Part shown: positions 44,943-53,854 of the stretch, in pieces
Position numbering within the stretch: the first letter of the stretch is position 1
How the letters are laid out: each line of letters starts with the position of its first letter
NCBI RefSeq assembly: GCF_030123505.1
Contig: NZ_CP126115.1
Location: 3,114,001 to 3,178,000 of the forward strand
DNA from: Neobacillus sp. YX16
GTDB lineage: Bacteria; Bacillota; Bacilli; Bacillales; Cytobacillaceae
Reading direction: 5' to 3'
Length of the DNA: 64,000 nucleotides
Made by a program: the position numbers and the translations under genes
Notes under the pieces: generated by a model
The model's input: the letters and a program-made list of their open reading frames with translations, nothing else
Databases searched by the model: none
Told to the model about the DNA's origin: nothing

Positions 44943-45392
44943 TTGGAAACAATCCAATCGATGTTTAAGCATGTACATTGGGCAAATCAACGAATTCTTG
45001 AAACCTTACAAAACGGTGCAGTGGAGAACAAACAGGCGAATAATCTATTCTCCCATATTCTGCATGCGGAAAACGTTTGGTTTACTAGAATAAAAGGAAA
45101 CGATAGTTCACAATTACCGATTTGGGAAGAAGTCGGTTTAGATACGTGTGTTGAACTGGTTAAGCAAAATAATCATAATTTTACAGGATTTCTTTCAAAT
45201 CTAGCCAATAGTGAACTTGATCAATTAGTGTCCTATAAAAATAGTAAAGGTACAGAGTTTCATAATTCCATCAGGGAAATCTTAACTCATGTTGCTCTTC
45301 ATGGTCAGTACCATCGAGGACAGATTAATCAACTTCTAAGAATAGCAGACCTTGAACCAATTAATGTTGACTTTATAACTTTTAAAAGATGA
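44943..45392 (+). CDS. DinB-family protein
   Basis: This 149-residue four-helix-bundle protein has the DinB/YfiT metal-binding histidines: FSHILHAENVWFTRI (about His47/50) and LTHVALHGQYHRGQINQLLR (about His120-126). DinB-like proteins bind a divalent metal; many act in thiol transfer or damage response, but most are uncharacterised. It starts at TTG 44943 with AAGGGATGG upstream. It follows the reductase gene in the same orientation. Confidence 0.85.
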   Translation: METIQSMFKHVHWANQRILETLQNGAVENKQANNLFSHILHAENVWFTRIKGNDSSQLPIWEEVGLDTCVELVKQNNHNFTGFLSNLANSELDQLVSYKNSKGTEFHNSIREILTHVALHGQYHRGQINQLLRIADLEPINVDFITFKR

Positions 45393-45681
45393 TGTGTAGT
45401 TTTAGCAAAATGAAAAGCACATAAGAGGCATTGTTTATTACCGATGCCTCTAAACTTACCAAGTATTATTTTTGTATTGTTTCTACATTCGTTGTTTATA
45501 AGAAGCAAAATATGCTTCCTTAAAATGGGGAATTAGTTATATGAACTTATTTATCAAAAAGCAGCGTAAAACCCCTAGCTTTAGACATGGGGATATAAGC
45601 TGTATTTATTTGGGATAAAGTCAGAGCTCTTGCTATACTTTCTATAAAACTATTGGTATAATAAAAGTAAGGATAGAACGT

Positions 45682-47202
45682 ATGTTCCTTCCGAGGGAGG
45701 TGAACGTAATGTATAGTGCCTATAAAATACAAATACATCCAGACCATAAATTGTTCGATTACTGTGATTTTCTATGTTTTAAAGCGAAAAATTTGTACAA
45801 CTTAACCAATTACTATATTAGACAGGTTTACACGGCGCTAAAAAAAGAAACGAGAAATGAAAATCAACTTCATGTTCTAAGGGATATTGAAACAAATTTA
45901 CCTAAAATGAATGAGATTCGTCAGAAAAGCTATGAAATAGCAAAGATAAAACCTAAGAAAGTAGATAAAAGCGGCAAATTAATTGATGTAAAGTTGAAGC
46001 CATTTGAGATGCCCCATCATGAAAAGTCATTTATTGGATATGGCTTTGTAGAAGCCTTATTTAAAGTAATGAAACAAGTAGATTACACTTCTATGCCCTC
46101 CCAATCCAATCAACAAACAATGAAAAAAGTATATGATGATTGGAAAAGTTTCTTTGAAGCCTCTAAGAAATATAATATCAATCCTGCGAGCTTTTCCGGT
46201 AAGCCAAAGATTCCAAAATATAAACAGAAAAATGGAAGAACCACTTGTTATTTAACCAATCAAATAGCAACAATCAAAGAAGGAAATGTTCTTAAATTAC
46301 CTGGAACCCATCTGCAGTTAAACTTAGGGAAGGTGGCCCGATCCGAGGGAAAACTGCAACAGGTTCGAATTGTCCCTTCCTATGGCCATTATGTAGTGGA
46401 AGTCATTTTTAAAGGTACACAAGGCAGGGAAATCCATCGCACTGAAAAGCAATTTAATGAATTGGTATTTGAACCTAAACGAGTAATGGGTATTGATTTG
46501 GGCGTTAATAACTTGGCAACTATCGTCGATAACACAGGGCTAAAGCCTCTGCTTATCAAGGGCACAAGGTTAAAATCAATCAATCAATACTATAACAAAT
46601 TAAAGGGCAAATACATGAGTATTATTCGAAATGGTAAAGGTCCAAAAGAAGGGATATTTACTACTAACCGAATGATATCGTTACATCGGAAAAGAAATAA
46701 TCGAGTCATGGATTTTTTGCATAAAGCTAGCGCAAAAGTAGTGGAAATTGCTCTAGAAAGAAACATCGATACCATTATCATCGGAAGGAATGTAGGCTGG
46801 AAATTGGAGGCTGATATGCAAAAAGCAAATAAACAGACCTTCATCCAAATTCCATATACGACTTTCATAGAAATGATTCGATACAAAGCCGAGCGAAAAG
46901 GTGTTCAAGTCATTGATAGGGACGAAAGCTACACTTCCAAGTCCAGTTTCTTGAACCATGACCCCATACCGACATACGGAGAAGAACACCAAACTATTTT
47001 TAGTGGGTATCGAAGCACTAGGGCTTTTTACAAAATTAAGGGCTCAAAAGTTCTAATCCATGCAGATGTAAATGGCGCCTTTAATATCGTTCGAAAACAT
47101 GTAAAGAATGCCTTTGAAGGACTTGAAAAAAATCAATTCCTTCAAGCTCCACAAAAAATCATCATAAAAAATAGACATGCAAAGCTGAAGGCTTCGGCCT
47201 GA
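45682..47202 (+). CDS. tnpB: TnpB-like RNA-guided nuclease (IS605 OrfB), without zinc-ribbon cysteines
   Basis: This is a TnpB of up to 506 residues with a RuvC domain split as usual: RVMGIDLGVNNLATIVDNTG (RuvC-I Asp, about 273), IDRDESYTSKSSFLNHD (RuvC-II Glu, about 414) and VLIHADVNGAFNIVRK (RuvC-III Asp, about 456). Between II and III, TnpBs often carry a four-Cys zinc ribbon; here the segment is PIPTYGEEHQTIFSGYRSTR with no cysteine pair, a known cysteine-free lineage. The N-terminus has the OrfB helix-turn-helix look. The real start may be ATG 45709 (MYSAYKIQIHPDHKLFDY), which follows GGGAGGTGAACG. TnpB cuts DNA matching an RNA guide from the element's right end. It appears intact. Confidence 0.9.
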   Translation: MFLPREVNVMYSAYKIQIHPDHKLFDYCDFLCFKAKNLYNLTNYYIRQVYTALKKETRNENQLHVLRDIETNLPKMNEIRQKSYEIAKIKPKKVDKSGKLIDVKLKPFEMPHHEKSFIGYGFVEALFKVMKQVDYTSMPSQSNQQTMKKVYDDWKSFFEASKKYNINPASFSGKPKIPKYKQKNGRTTCYLTNQIATIKEGNVLKLPGTHLQLNLGKVARSEGKLQQVRIVPSYGHYVVEVIFKGTQGREIHRTEKQFNELVFEPKRVMGIDLGVNNLATIVDNTGLKPLLIKGTRLKSINQYYNKLKGKYMSIIRNGKGPKEGIFTTNRMISLHRKRNNRVMDFLHKASAKVVEIALERNIDTIIIGRNVGWKLEADMQKANKQTFIQIPYTTFIEMIRYKAERKGVQVIDRDESYTSKSSFLNHDPIPTYGEEHQTIFSGYRSTRAFYKIKGSKVLIHADVNGAFNIVRKHVKNAFEGLEKNQFLQAPQKIIIKNRHAKLKASA

Positions 47203-47296
47203 TGTACTAGCGGGACTTGTGGTAGCCCACGTAAAGACAATGGTGCTTTTTAAGACTATTCTTTCGAAACCCCTAGATTTATCTATGGGGATACTC
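47130..47296 (+). ncRNA. Candidate omega RNA (right-end RNA) of the TnpB element
   Basis: By position, TnpB guide RNAs are made from the 3' end of tnpB and the right end, with the guide lying just past the element. Here that covers the tnpB tail, GGGACTTGTGGTAGCCCAC (a small hairpin around 47212-47230) and the terminal CCCC/GGGG hairpin at 47270-47290. The guide would begin at about 47297. This is inferred from the element type and was not folded. Confidence 0.4.
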
Positions 47297-47845
47297 ATAG
47301 CTCTCAATCTTTGTTACCGAATAAGCTGCATAGTAAAGAGTTAAAAAAATAATAAAATCATATACAGTGGACCAATTCTTAGGGTTGTAAAAGTCGATTG
47401 CATTAAAGAAATTCATTCCTCCAAATGCCGCAATTGTAGAAAATAAGATACCCTTTAACAAGGTATTCATTTTTGGTTTTATTTGTAGAGCTAACATTAC
47501 CGCAACCGGTGCTAAAGAAAAGTGATAGGGTAAAAATAGAAAAGGTGCTAGAGGGATGATTACCATTGGGTATGACCAGAGCCCTAAAGATAAGGCAACA
47601 AGATCGATTGTAAGTGATAATATAATAGTCAATAAGCCGCCTAAAAGGAGACGTCCCGTGCTATCTTTCTTCCTGAGCCTAAACCAAACAATCCATGGAA
47701 CAATAAATAGTGCGAGACCAAACCACCATTGCCATGTAAAGAGAAATTCTTCCGTTACTGTTTTTGCAAATAAAGAACTGATCTCAGTGAACTGGTTATA
47801 AGCTTTTTCTGATTGAGCGAGCCCCTTCTCATATGCCATTTTCAT
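47279..47845 (-). CDS. CBO0543-family membrane protein, 3' end altered by the TnpB element
   Basis: This 188-residue protein has about five hydrophobic helices in the pattern of CBO0543-family proteins: WQWWFGLALFIVPWIVWFRL, LGGLLTIILSLTIDLVALSL then GLWSYP, and LAPFLFLPYHFSLAPVAVML. The start ATG 47845 has a GGAGG-like site upstream on the reverse strand. The last codons (YEYPHR-stop) are read from the right-end hairpin of the TnpB element, so the natural C-terminus has been replaced. Membrane helices are complete, so it may still work. Function of the family is unknown. Confidence 0.8.
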   Translation of the reverse strand: MKMAYEKGLAQSEKAYNQFTEISSLFAKTVTEEFLFTWQWWFGLALFIVPWIVWFRLRKKDSTGRLLLGGLLTIILSLTIDLVALSLGLWSYPMVIIPLAPFLFLPYHFSLAPVAVMLALQIKPKMNTLLKGILFSTIAAFGGMNFFNAIDFYNPKNWSTVYDFIIFLTLYYAAYSVTKIESYEYPHR

Positions 47846-48072
47846 TACACCTCCAAAAAAATAGTAATAATATATTTTTTTCAGTTAAGTAATAAATTAT
47901 GCAATGGTGTTTCTTAAGAAAAACAGGAGCCTCCCCCCTTATAGGAGATGCTGCGGCAACTCCTTTCCTTTTTAATCTAAAAGGGCAAGATAGTTGAATA
48001 AGGGTGGGGCATTTGGTCTAACTTTTAGGGGAAATTATACTATTGAATATATCTTCTAAAGGAGACGATTTT

Positions 48073-48342
48073 ATGATATTTGAGATTATTGCAGGACTGC
48101 TTGGAAGTATCGGACAAGATGACTCATTAAATACAAAGAAAATAGATAATCATATTGAAGAATTAAGAAAAAATAACTGGTTTAATAAGTTATACGATGA
48201 TGAAAAGTATCATCGTTTGTTCTTCGTAAATAAGCCAGTAAGGAAGTTTTTGCAAAGTACCTTTCTAACTAAAAGACTTATAAACAATCCTAATACACAA
48301 AACACCTTTAAATCTCTTCTTGATAAGCAACTAAGGAAATAA
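48073..48342 (+). CDS. Hypothetical small protein
   Basis: This 89-residue basic protein (MIFEIIAGLLGSIGQDDSLN) has a hydrophobic start and a helical, Lys/Asn-rich remainder. AAAGGAGA stands 10 bases before ATG 48073, which I prefer to the longer frame from 48043. No family is recognised. A CTAACGAAGCAGGTT repeat follows at about 48354. Confidence 0.6.
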   Translation: MIFEIIAGLLGSIGQDDSLNTKKIDNHIEELRKNNWFNKLYDDEKYHRLFFVNKPVRKFLQSTFLTKRLINNPNTQNTFKSLLDKQLRK

Positions 48343-48542
48343 TCCTTATTACGCTAACGAAGCAGGTTAATAAGATTTACCTGATAAATGATTTCAAGAA
48401 ATTAGACAATTACCCAAGATAATATGCCTTTGTAATTTGCTTAGTGTACAAAAATACCAAAATGATGGCGGTACCCCCTGAATAAAAAATCTTATCATAC
48501 AAAGAATATGTATAGTTTACTACCAGATCAGGAGGGAGTCGC

Positions 48543-49097
48543 ATGGAAAATATAATAGAAACAATCATGGATGCCATGAAATCACTGACAACTCAAGATG
48601 ATGACCAACCTCTTCATGTCGGAGAAGTAATGGCATGCTGGATTTACTTAGCTGGACTTGAATTAGCCAAAGTATCTGTTCAAGCAGGTATAAATACCAC
48701 ATCGGATGATGAACTAAAAGCAATACTTGAAGAAGATATGAAACTAGGGACCAGTCAAAGGGAAAGACTTCATGATTTCATGATTAAGGAAGGAATTACA
48801 TTACCTCCTGCCCCTGAAGATATGCCAAAATCAGACCCTAACAGTATTCCTCTTGGAGTTAAATTAACGGATGATGTGATTGCAAACGAATTATCTTTAA
48901 AAATCGTTAGTTTAATTATGCGTGCTGCTGGTGCTGCTTCCGAGTCAATTCGTACAGATGTTGGATTAATGTTTATTCAGTTTCAAGCGGAAAAATTTGC
49001 CTTCGCTTCTAGGTTAAAACATTTAATGCGAAAACGCGGATGGATTAAGGTACCACCGTTTTACGTTCCACATGGTTCCCACCAACCATTAAGTTAG
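48543..49097 (+). CDS. DUF3231 protein (single domain)
   Basis: This 184-residue ferritin-like helical protein of the DUF3231 family shows LHVGEVMACWIYLAGLELAK, EDMKLGTSQRERLHDFMIKE and GITLPPAPEDMP. It corresponds to one half of the usual two-domain form seen at 52518 and 63139. The family is common in spore-formers; its role is not known, but spore association is often suggested. It has a strong GGAGGGAG site. It is followed directly by a hydrolase relic. Confidence 0.8.
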   Translation: MENIIETIMDAMKSLTTQDDDQPLHVGEVMACWIYLAGLELAKVSVQAGINTTSDDELKAILEEDMKLGTSQRERLHDFMIKEGITLPPAPEDMPKSDPNSIPLGVKLTDDVIANELSLKIVSLIMRAAGAASESIRTDVGLMFIQFQAEKFAFASRLKHLMRKRGWIKVPPFYVPHGSHQPLS

Positions 49098-49103
49098 AGG
49101 TAG

Positions 49104-49271
49104 CGACTATTACATGGTAACTATGATCCTGTCATTTGCTCAAAGCAAAAAGATAGAGTTATGAAATTGAAAAATAGACAGAAAGATATTTTCAAAAAAA
49201 GTGGGCATTTTCCAAGAATTGTAGAACCTGAGAAAAACTTAAAAGAAGTATTAAGTTTCATGTATAAATAA
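49104..49271 (+). pseudogene. Alpha/beta hydrolase C-terminal relic
   Basis: The frame reads LLHGNYDPVICSKQKDRVMK then FKKSGHFPRIVEPEKNLKEV, which matches the acid residue and catalytic His (SGHFP) region of epoxide-hydrolase-type alpha/beta hydrolases. There is no start and no nucleophile-elbow domain. Only the last 55 codons survive, 7 bases after the DUF3231 stop. Confidence 0.7.
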
Positions 49272-49314
49272 TGAATCTATTTGTTAAGCAAACGCGTGCT
49301 TTCCTTAAAGATCT

Positions 49315-49340
49315 GGCTGCCAAAAAAGCAGCCTTTTTTT
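49315..49340 (+). terminator. Intrinsic terminator
   Basis: GGCTGC / GCAGCC with a CAAAAAA loop and seven T. Confidence 0.85.
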
Positions 49341-49429
49341 GAGCTAACGAAGCAGTTAATTAAAGAAGAAAAACCCTAGCCCCTTCATTATGGAAACGAT
49401 AAATCCCCAAAGTATATCTTTACTTAGGG

Positions 49430-50093
49430 GGATGTTGTTCATAGGGAAGGTACGGAACTTCCTTAGGTGTAAATGTGATTACATCAGAAGAGTAAATTTC
49501 AATTTTTATTTTGTTTTCTAATGGTTCTGCAAGAATGAGTATAGGCTGATTGTATTCATTTTTAAAGATTAAATCAGGTCCATCCCAACTAACGGTGGCA
49601 TCCCTCTTTGATGGAACGTATGAAACCTCCCTACTGTGTGAATAACGCTAAACAACTTTTAAACCTGCATTATCAACTGCATTAAATAGGGTAGAGGATA
49701 CTTGACAAATCCCACCGCCAAAGTCTTCTGAAAGTTCCCCATTAACGATTACGGTAGCAGGCATATATCCTTTTCCTGCTGTTCTTTTTCCAACCACTTT
49801 ATTAAAAGAAAATATTTCACCTGGAAATAGAATATCATTATCAATGGCTTTTGCTGTAAGAAAATTATTCTTGTTTCTTTCTTTGTTATTTAAATTGAAG
49901 AATATTATATATTCGCCAATTTTTTCCGCTCTAATATTTCCAAGTAATTCACTGTCGACCCTTGGATGTATGGCTAGTAAGGAGACTTCTAATTTAGTTG
50001 AATCTCTATTATATGTAATTACAGCTGTACTTTTAATACCCTCAATTCTGAAATGGAATCCATTTGCAGCAAAAATTTGAAGAATTGTACTTA
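49430..50093 (-). pseudogene. VanW-family protein relic with in-frame TAG
   Basis: Read on the minus strand, the frame gives LLGNIRAEKIGEYIIFFNLN, NDILFPGEIFSFNKVVGKRT, AGKGYMPATVIVNG and FGGGICQVSSTLFNAVDNAG (VanW signature). It then has GLKVV, a TAG stop at about 49649-49651, and in the same frame RYSHSREVSYVPSKRDATVS and WDGPDLIFKN, ending at 49430. The family has a Glu codon before RYSHSREV, so a GAG to TAG change is likely. The upstream part begins without a start after a TAG near 50094. VanW/YoaR-like proteins are envelope proteins of unclear role. Confidence 0.8.
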
Positions 50094-50277
50094 ACTACTG
50101 GTTGTCTTCCTTAAATATCTGGTTGCAATCTAGTTTGCTTTTTTCTTAATGAACTATCGAAGCAGGTTATGTAAAAAAGTTAAGAGGGAATTTTGTATTT
50201 ATAAAATTCTGAAAATGTTATAATTAAAAATGTAACTAATTGGAATTTAACAAAAAACCCATAAGGGTGTGCTAATT

Positions 50278-50568
50278 ATGAAGAAATTAATTATTGGACT
50301 TAGTATCGTGGTGATCGCTTTTCTAATTTCAATGTTTTCAAGCAATCACACTTTATTATATAAAATCACAGGGGCTGTCGGAATTATCTCACTGATATTA
50401 GGTGCTTTGTTATCTGGAGCGTTCTTGGATGGGGATAGGTTAGGAAGAAATTTACAATCTGAATCAAAAGAAGATAGAAAACAAAGATTTTCACAAACTA
50501 ATTCTATATTGTTAATAGGACTACCAAATTTATTAATTGCAGCGTTTTGCTTTTTTCTTATGAAATAA
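50278..50568 (+). CDS. DUF5316 membrane protein
   Basis: This 96-residue protein has three hydrophobic helices (about 3-21, 29-50 and 77-94) and the DUF5316-like loop GAFLDGDRLGRNLQSESKED. ATG 50278 follows AAGGGTGTG and is preferred to the start at 50269. The function is unknown. It is single in its transcription unit. Confidence 0.75.
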   Translation: MKKLIIGLSIVVIAFLISMFSSNHTLLYKITGAVGIISLILGALLSGAFLDGDRLGRNLQSESKEDRKQRFSQTNSILLIGLPNLLIAAFCFFLMK

Positions 50569-50601
50569 ATGAATAATAGTTACCAATTCCCCCATTGTTT
50601 G

Positions 50602-50627
50602 TTAAACTCTAGGGTATAAGAGTTTAA
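50602..50627. repeat. 9-bp palindrome
   Basis: TTAAACTCT / AGAGTTTAA around AGGGTATA. There is no T run, so an operator or an RNA stem is possible. It lies just before a terminator. Confidence 0.4.
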
Positions 50628-50634
50628 AGAAAAT

Positions 50635-50660
50635 GATCGCTGCGGCGGTCTTTTTTCTTT
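50635..50660 (+). terminator. Intrinsic terminator
   Basis: GATCGC / GCGGTC with a TGCG loop, followed by TTTTTTCTTTTT. Confidence 0.8.
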
Positions 50661-50751
50661 TTGTACTACCGGGCAGATTACTTTAAGAATGATTATAATT
50701 AAATAAGAAACTTAACTCAGAGGTGTTGTTGTTTCTTAAGTAAGGAGGTAT

Positions 50752-51177
50752 ATGATGAAGTTTTTTATAAAGTTAAATACTATTTGTGCCTTATACGCTA
50801 TAGCGTTGTTTATAGCAATCGAACTCATAATAAATGTATCTCATATTTCTACGTTAACTGGCTGGGAATGGGATAATGTTTACTTAGTAATTGCTGCTAT
50901 TAATGTTATTGGACTTTTACTTTGGACAATTTTATTCATTTACTTAACAAAAAAATGGACTATAGGTAGAAAATACAGCTATTTGTCACTCGTTTTGTGG
51001 GCACCATATTTTATTCTTTTTTTCTCCTTTTTCCCTGTTGTTTTTCCTATTAATGCAGGAATAACACTTTTTCCGAGATTTAACCTTCTGATTTATGGGT
51101 CTGTCATTCTGTATCCTGTTTACATATTATTTATTAATCAATATGCTTCACCTCTAATTACAAATTATGAGGAATAA
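50752..51177 (+). CDS. Hypothetical four-helix membrane protein
   Basis: This 141-residue protein has four hydrophobic segments (about 7-28, 45-66, 80-101 and 110-130) and short polar loops. AAGGAGG stands a few bases before ATG 50752, with ATG 50755 next. No family is recognised. Confidence 0.65.
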   Translation: MMKFFIKLNTICALYAIALFIAIELIINVSHISTLTGWEWDNVYLVIAAINVIGLLLWTILFIYLTKKWTIGRKYSYLSLVLWAPYFILFFSFFPVVFPINAGITLFPRFNLLIYGSVILYPVYILFINQYASPLITNYEE

Positions 51178-51267
51178 GGCGTTAATAATGAAGGTCACTT
51201 TTTGCACCTAATTCATCTCGCTTATTGAACTAATTGGTGCTTTAACACAGTAACGGATAAAATTAAT

Positions 51268-51323
51268 AAGCCTAAATACATGCAAGTTTTTATGCACAAC
51301 TTGCATATTTTGGCTTTTATTTT
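51268..51323 (+). terminator. Strong hairpin terminator
   Basis: AAGCCTAAATA(C)ATGCAAGTT pairs with AACTTGCATATTTTGGCTT, followed by TTATTTTA. The rest of the gap 51178-51573 shows nothing recognisable. Confidence 0.75.
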
Positions 51324-51573
51324 AATCAATAAACATGCTCCAATATATCCAGCATTTTTTATTTACAAATACACCTAGAGGTTCCAAGATAAGAACTTAA
51401 TCCTTTATCGTGGATATATATAAACAAAGATAAAAGGTGCACCATACGAAGGTTTTGTTGCTGATACTGTATATAAGGTGCAGTTTTGTGCAATAAGGAA
51501 TTCAGTTTATAAAGGGATTTTTACCGTTTAAAAAGAATAGTTAGTTGTTGAAATAAAAAAAGGGGGAGATTAA

Positions 51574-52107
51574 ATGTTTCCTATATTAGAGACAGACAGG
51601 CTAGTATTAAGAGAAATAAAAAAAGAAGATGCAGAAGGCATTTTCGATTGTTTTTCTAACGACGAGGTAACACGTTTTTATGGACAAGAAACATTAGAGA
51701 GTATAGAACAAGCAGAGAAATTTGTTGATTTTTTTTCAAAAAATTACAATGAAAAAAAAGGCATACGCTGGGGGATTGAAAGAAAAGGAACCAAAGGTAT
51801 AATTGGAACAATTGGCTTTAATGCTTGGATGCCTAAACATAAACGAGCAGAAATAGGGTACGAAATCCATCCAGAGCATTGGAGGAAAGGATATACTTCG
51901 GAAGCAGTATCTAAAGTTCTTTCATATGGCTTTAATCTTATGAATTTAACTCGCATAGGTGCTGTTGTATTTATTGATAATGAAGCATCTAACAATTTGC
52001 TACTTAAAATTGGTTTTCAAAAAGAGGGAGTTTTGAGGGACTATATGTATCAAAATGGTGTAGCACACGATACATACGTCTACTCATTACTTAAAAATAG
52101 CAAGTAG
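51574..52107 (+). CDS. GNAT acetyltransferase, RimJ/RimL type
   Basis: This 177-residue acetyl-CoA transferase shows the RimJ/RimL pattern: ETDRLVLREIKKEDAEGIFD, KGIIGTIGFNAWMP, AEIGYEIHPEHWRKGYTSEA (acetyl-CoA loop) and VFIDNEASNNLLLKIGFQKE. The family acetylates protein N-termini, ribosomal proteins or small molecules. It starts behind AAAGGGGGAG and is monocistronic. The substrate is unknown. Confidence 0.88.
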   Translation: MFPILETDRLVLREIKKEDAEGIFDCFSNDEVTRFYGQETLESIEQAEKFVDFFSKNYNEKKGIRWGIERKGTKGIIGTIGFNAWMPKHKRAEIGYEIHPEHWRKGYTSEAVSKVLSYGFNLMNLTRIGAVVFIDNEASNNLLLKIGFQKEGVLRDYMYQNGVAHDTYVYSLLKNSK

Positions 52108-52350
52108 TTAACATTATTAACCGGTTCGATAGTGAAGTAAGCTGTAATACCATAGCGATATTTAAGTAATAACATTTTTTTTAGGGATGTTGTTAGCTTA
52201 CTATATTTATTCACGAGTGTCGTTTGGTTTTTTCTCAACCTTCTATTTTTTACGTTGGGGAATTATTGCACTAGTAACAAATACCTTGATGTTAAGATGT
52301 AGACACAAAAATTGTGAAGAAATATACTTAAACTACAGGGTGCTTTAGCG

Positions 52351-52386
52351 AAGAAGGAGCTGTCTAATTGGCAGCTTCTTCTTATT
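52351..52386 (+). terminator. Intrinsic terminator
   Basis: AAGAAGGAGCTG(T)C pairs with GCAGCTTCTTCTT around a short TAATTG loop. It resembles the CTAACGAAG repeats (TTTAGCGAAGAAGG). Nothing else is recognisable in 52108-52517. Confidence 0.65.
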
Positions 52387-52517
52387 GTGCTAAGAGGGCA
52401 GAATACTTAAATTATATGAATCAGGAGTGTGTTTAAACAACTCCTTTTCTCTTTTAATACATTACAAGCCATATTTACGGCAATAATAAAAAAAATATGT
52501 GATGGGGTTGAAAATTT

Positions 52518-53525
52518 ATGGTAGAACACTCACCCAAAATAACATCTGCTGAAATTTCGATGTTATGGAGTACCTATATTGGTGACACCATGTCTACTTG
52601 TGTTCTAAAACATTTTTTACATACTTGCGAAGATCAGGATGTTATACCTATTATTAAACTTGCTCTTAGTTATTCGTTAGAACATGTGGCTCAAATATCG
52701 GATTTATTTACAGAAGAAGGTATTCCTCTTCCTAATGGATTTGGAGACCAGGATGTGAATTTGCAAGCAAAGAAACTCTTTTCCGATGTAACATATTTGC
52801 GATACTTGCTTCATATGGGGAGAACGGGATTGAATTCCTTCAGTTTGGCTAAGTCAGTTTCTGCCCGTAAAGATGTCCGTAATTTATTCAAACAGTTTTC
52901 AAATCAAACAGAAACGTTGTATGACCATAATGTAGAATTAATGCAGGAAAAAGGGATTTTTATCCGAGCTCCTTATATTTCTTATCCTGATAAAGTTGAG
53001 TATGTAACTGAGAAAAAATTCCTTGGTGGTCTAGTAGGTCATCGCCGACCGCTCCTGGGAGTAGAAATTGCCCATTTAGGTGTTAATATCGAAGTGGCAA
53101 ATGTCGCGAAAACCATGCTTTTAGGATTTAGTCAAGTCGCTCAGTCCAAAAAAATTAGCGATTACTTTAAAGAAGGATATGACTTAGGAAAGAAAATGGT
53201 GGAAGATTTTATGATAAAACTAAAGGAAGACGATAATTCTTACCCCTCTACATGGGATTCTACTATTACAAATAGCACTGACCCACCGTTTTCCGATAAG
53301 TTAATGTTATATCATACGAATGTACAAAGTGCCATTGGTATTGGAGATTTTGGACTTGCCATTGCAGCATCATTACGAAAGGATTTAACGGTCAATTATG
53401 AAGGTTATATTCTTAGAGTAGGGACCTATGCTGTGGAAGGTGCAAAACTCTTAATTGATCATGGATGGTTTGAAAAACCTCCCCAATCCATTGATAGAGA
53501 ATCACTTAGAAATCAAAATAAATAA
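52518..53525 (+). CDS. DUF3231 protein (two domains)
   Basis: This 335-residue protein is made of two DUF3231 repeats, each a ferritin-like four-helix bundle. The first repeat has SAEISMLWSTYIGDTMSTCV, EEGIPLPNGFGDQDVNL and FLHTCEDQDV. The second has GHRRPLLGVEIAHLGVNIEV, STWDSTITNSTDPPFSDKLM and MLYHTNVQSAIGIGDFG. It is a full-length member, unlike the half-size one at 48543, and is closely similar in layout to the partial gene at 63139. The ribosome binding site is weak. The family is typical of spore-forming Bacillaceae; the function is unknown. Confidence 0.85.
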   Translation: MVEHSPKITSAEISMLWSTYIGDTMSTCVLKHFLHTCEDQDVIPIIKLALSYSLEHVAQISDLFTEEGIPLPNGFGDQDVNLQAKKLFSDVTYLRYLLHMGRTGLNSFSLAKSVSARKDVRNLFKQFSNQTETLYDHNVELMQEKGIFIRAPYISYPDKVEYVTEKKFLGGLVGHRRPLLGVEIAHLGVNIEVANVAKTMLLGFSQVAQSKKISDYFKEGYDLGKKMVEDFMIKLKEDDNSYPSTWDSTITNSTDPPFSDKLMLYHTNVQSAIGIGDFGLAIAASLRKDLTVNYEGYILRVGTYAVEGAKLLIDHGWFEKPPQSIDRESLRNQNK

Positions 53526-53602
53526 TGAAAGGGGAGCATTAACCACAATTATTTTATGTTCTTAATAAAATGAGGCAATGAAGTAGGAAGATTTATTGAA
53601 TA

Positions 53603-53847
53603 GGCTGTGTTAAAGGAAACTGTTGATTTTAGAGCTATGTTGATTTGTGCGGAAGGCGCGAGACTCCTCGAAAATGCTATCGCATTTTCTTCGTGCGTGG
53701 GCAGATTCGAGGATGTAAATCAATGTCCTGCAGGAGGACGGGACAGGGGAGACCCCGCTCATCTCTTAGCGCCGAGGAGGCTTCCCGAGCCGCCTGGGGA
53801 AAGCGAAGAGCCTGGAGCACAAATCAACAGCCTAATTTAACACAGCC
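53603..53847. mobile_element. MITE with 12-bp TIRs and 8-bp target duplication, copy 1
   Basis: The element of 245 bp begins GGCTGTGTTAAA and ends TTTAACACAGCC, perfect inverted repeats. It is flanked by ATTGAATA on both sides (53595-53602 and 53848-53855). The inside is GC-rich and shared with copy 2 at 57244. It also carries a 61-bp extra segment with its own hairpin (GAAAATGC/GCATTTTC). It codes for nothing. An 8-bp duplication and GGCT ends are features of ISL3-family transposition. Confidence 0.85.
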
Positions 53848-53854
53848 ATTGAAT

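Larger units (their letters stand above)
45560..47296 (+). mobile_element. IS200/IS605-type element carrying only tnpB
   Basis: The ends share a hairpin: AAACCCCTAG...ATGGGGATA at 45569-45595 on the left and 47267-47293 on the right, as expected for subterminal palindromes of IS605-type elements. There is no tnpA Y1 transposase, so it would need help in trans. The right end lies in the 3' end of the CBO0543-family gene on the other strand. Exact cleavage sites cannot be fixed by eye. Confidence 0.7.

Noticed and set aside
45413..45453. AGAGGCAT / GATGCCTCT hairpin after dinB as a terminator
   Set aside because: The stem is good but no T run follows, so it was not listed as a terminator.
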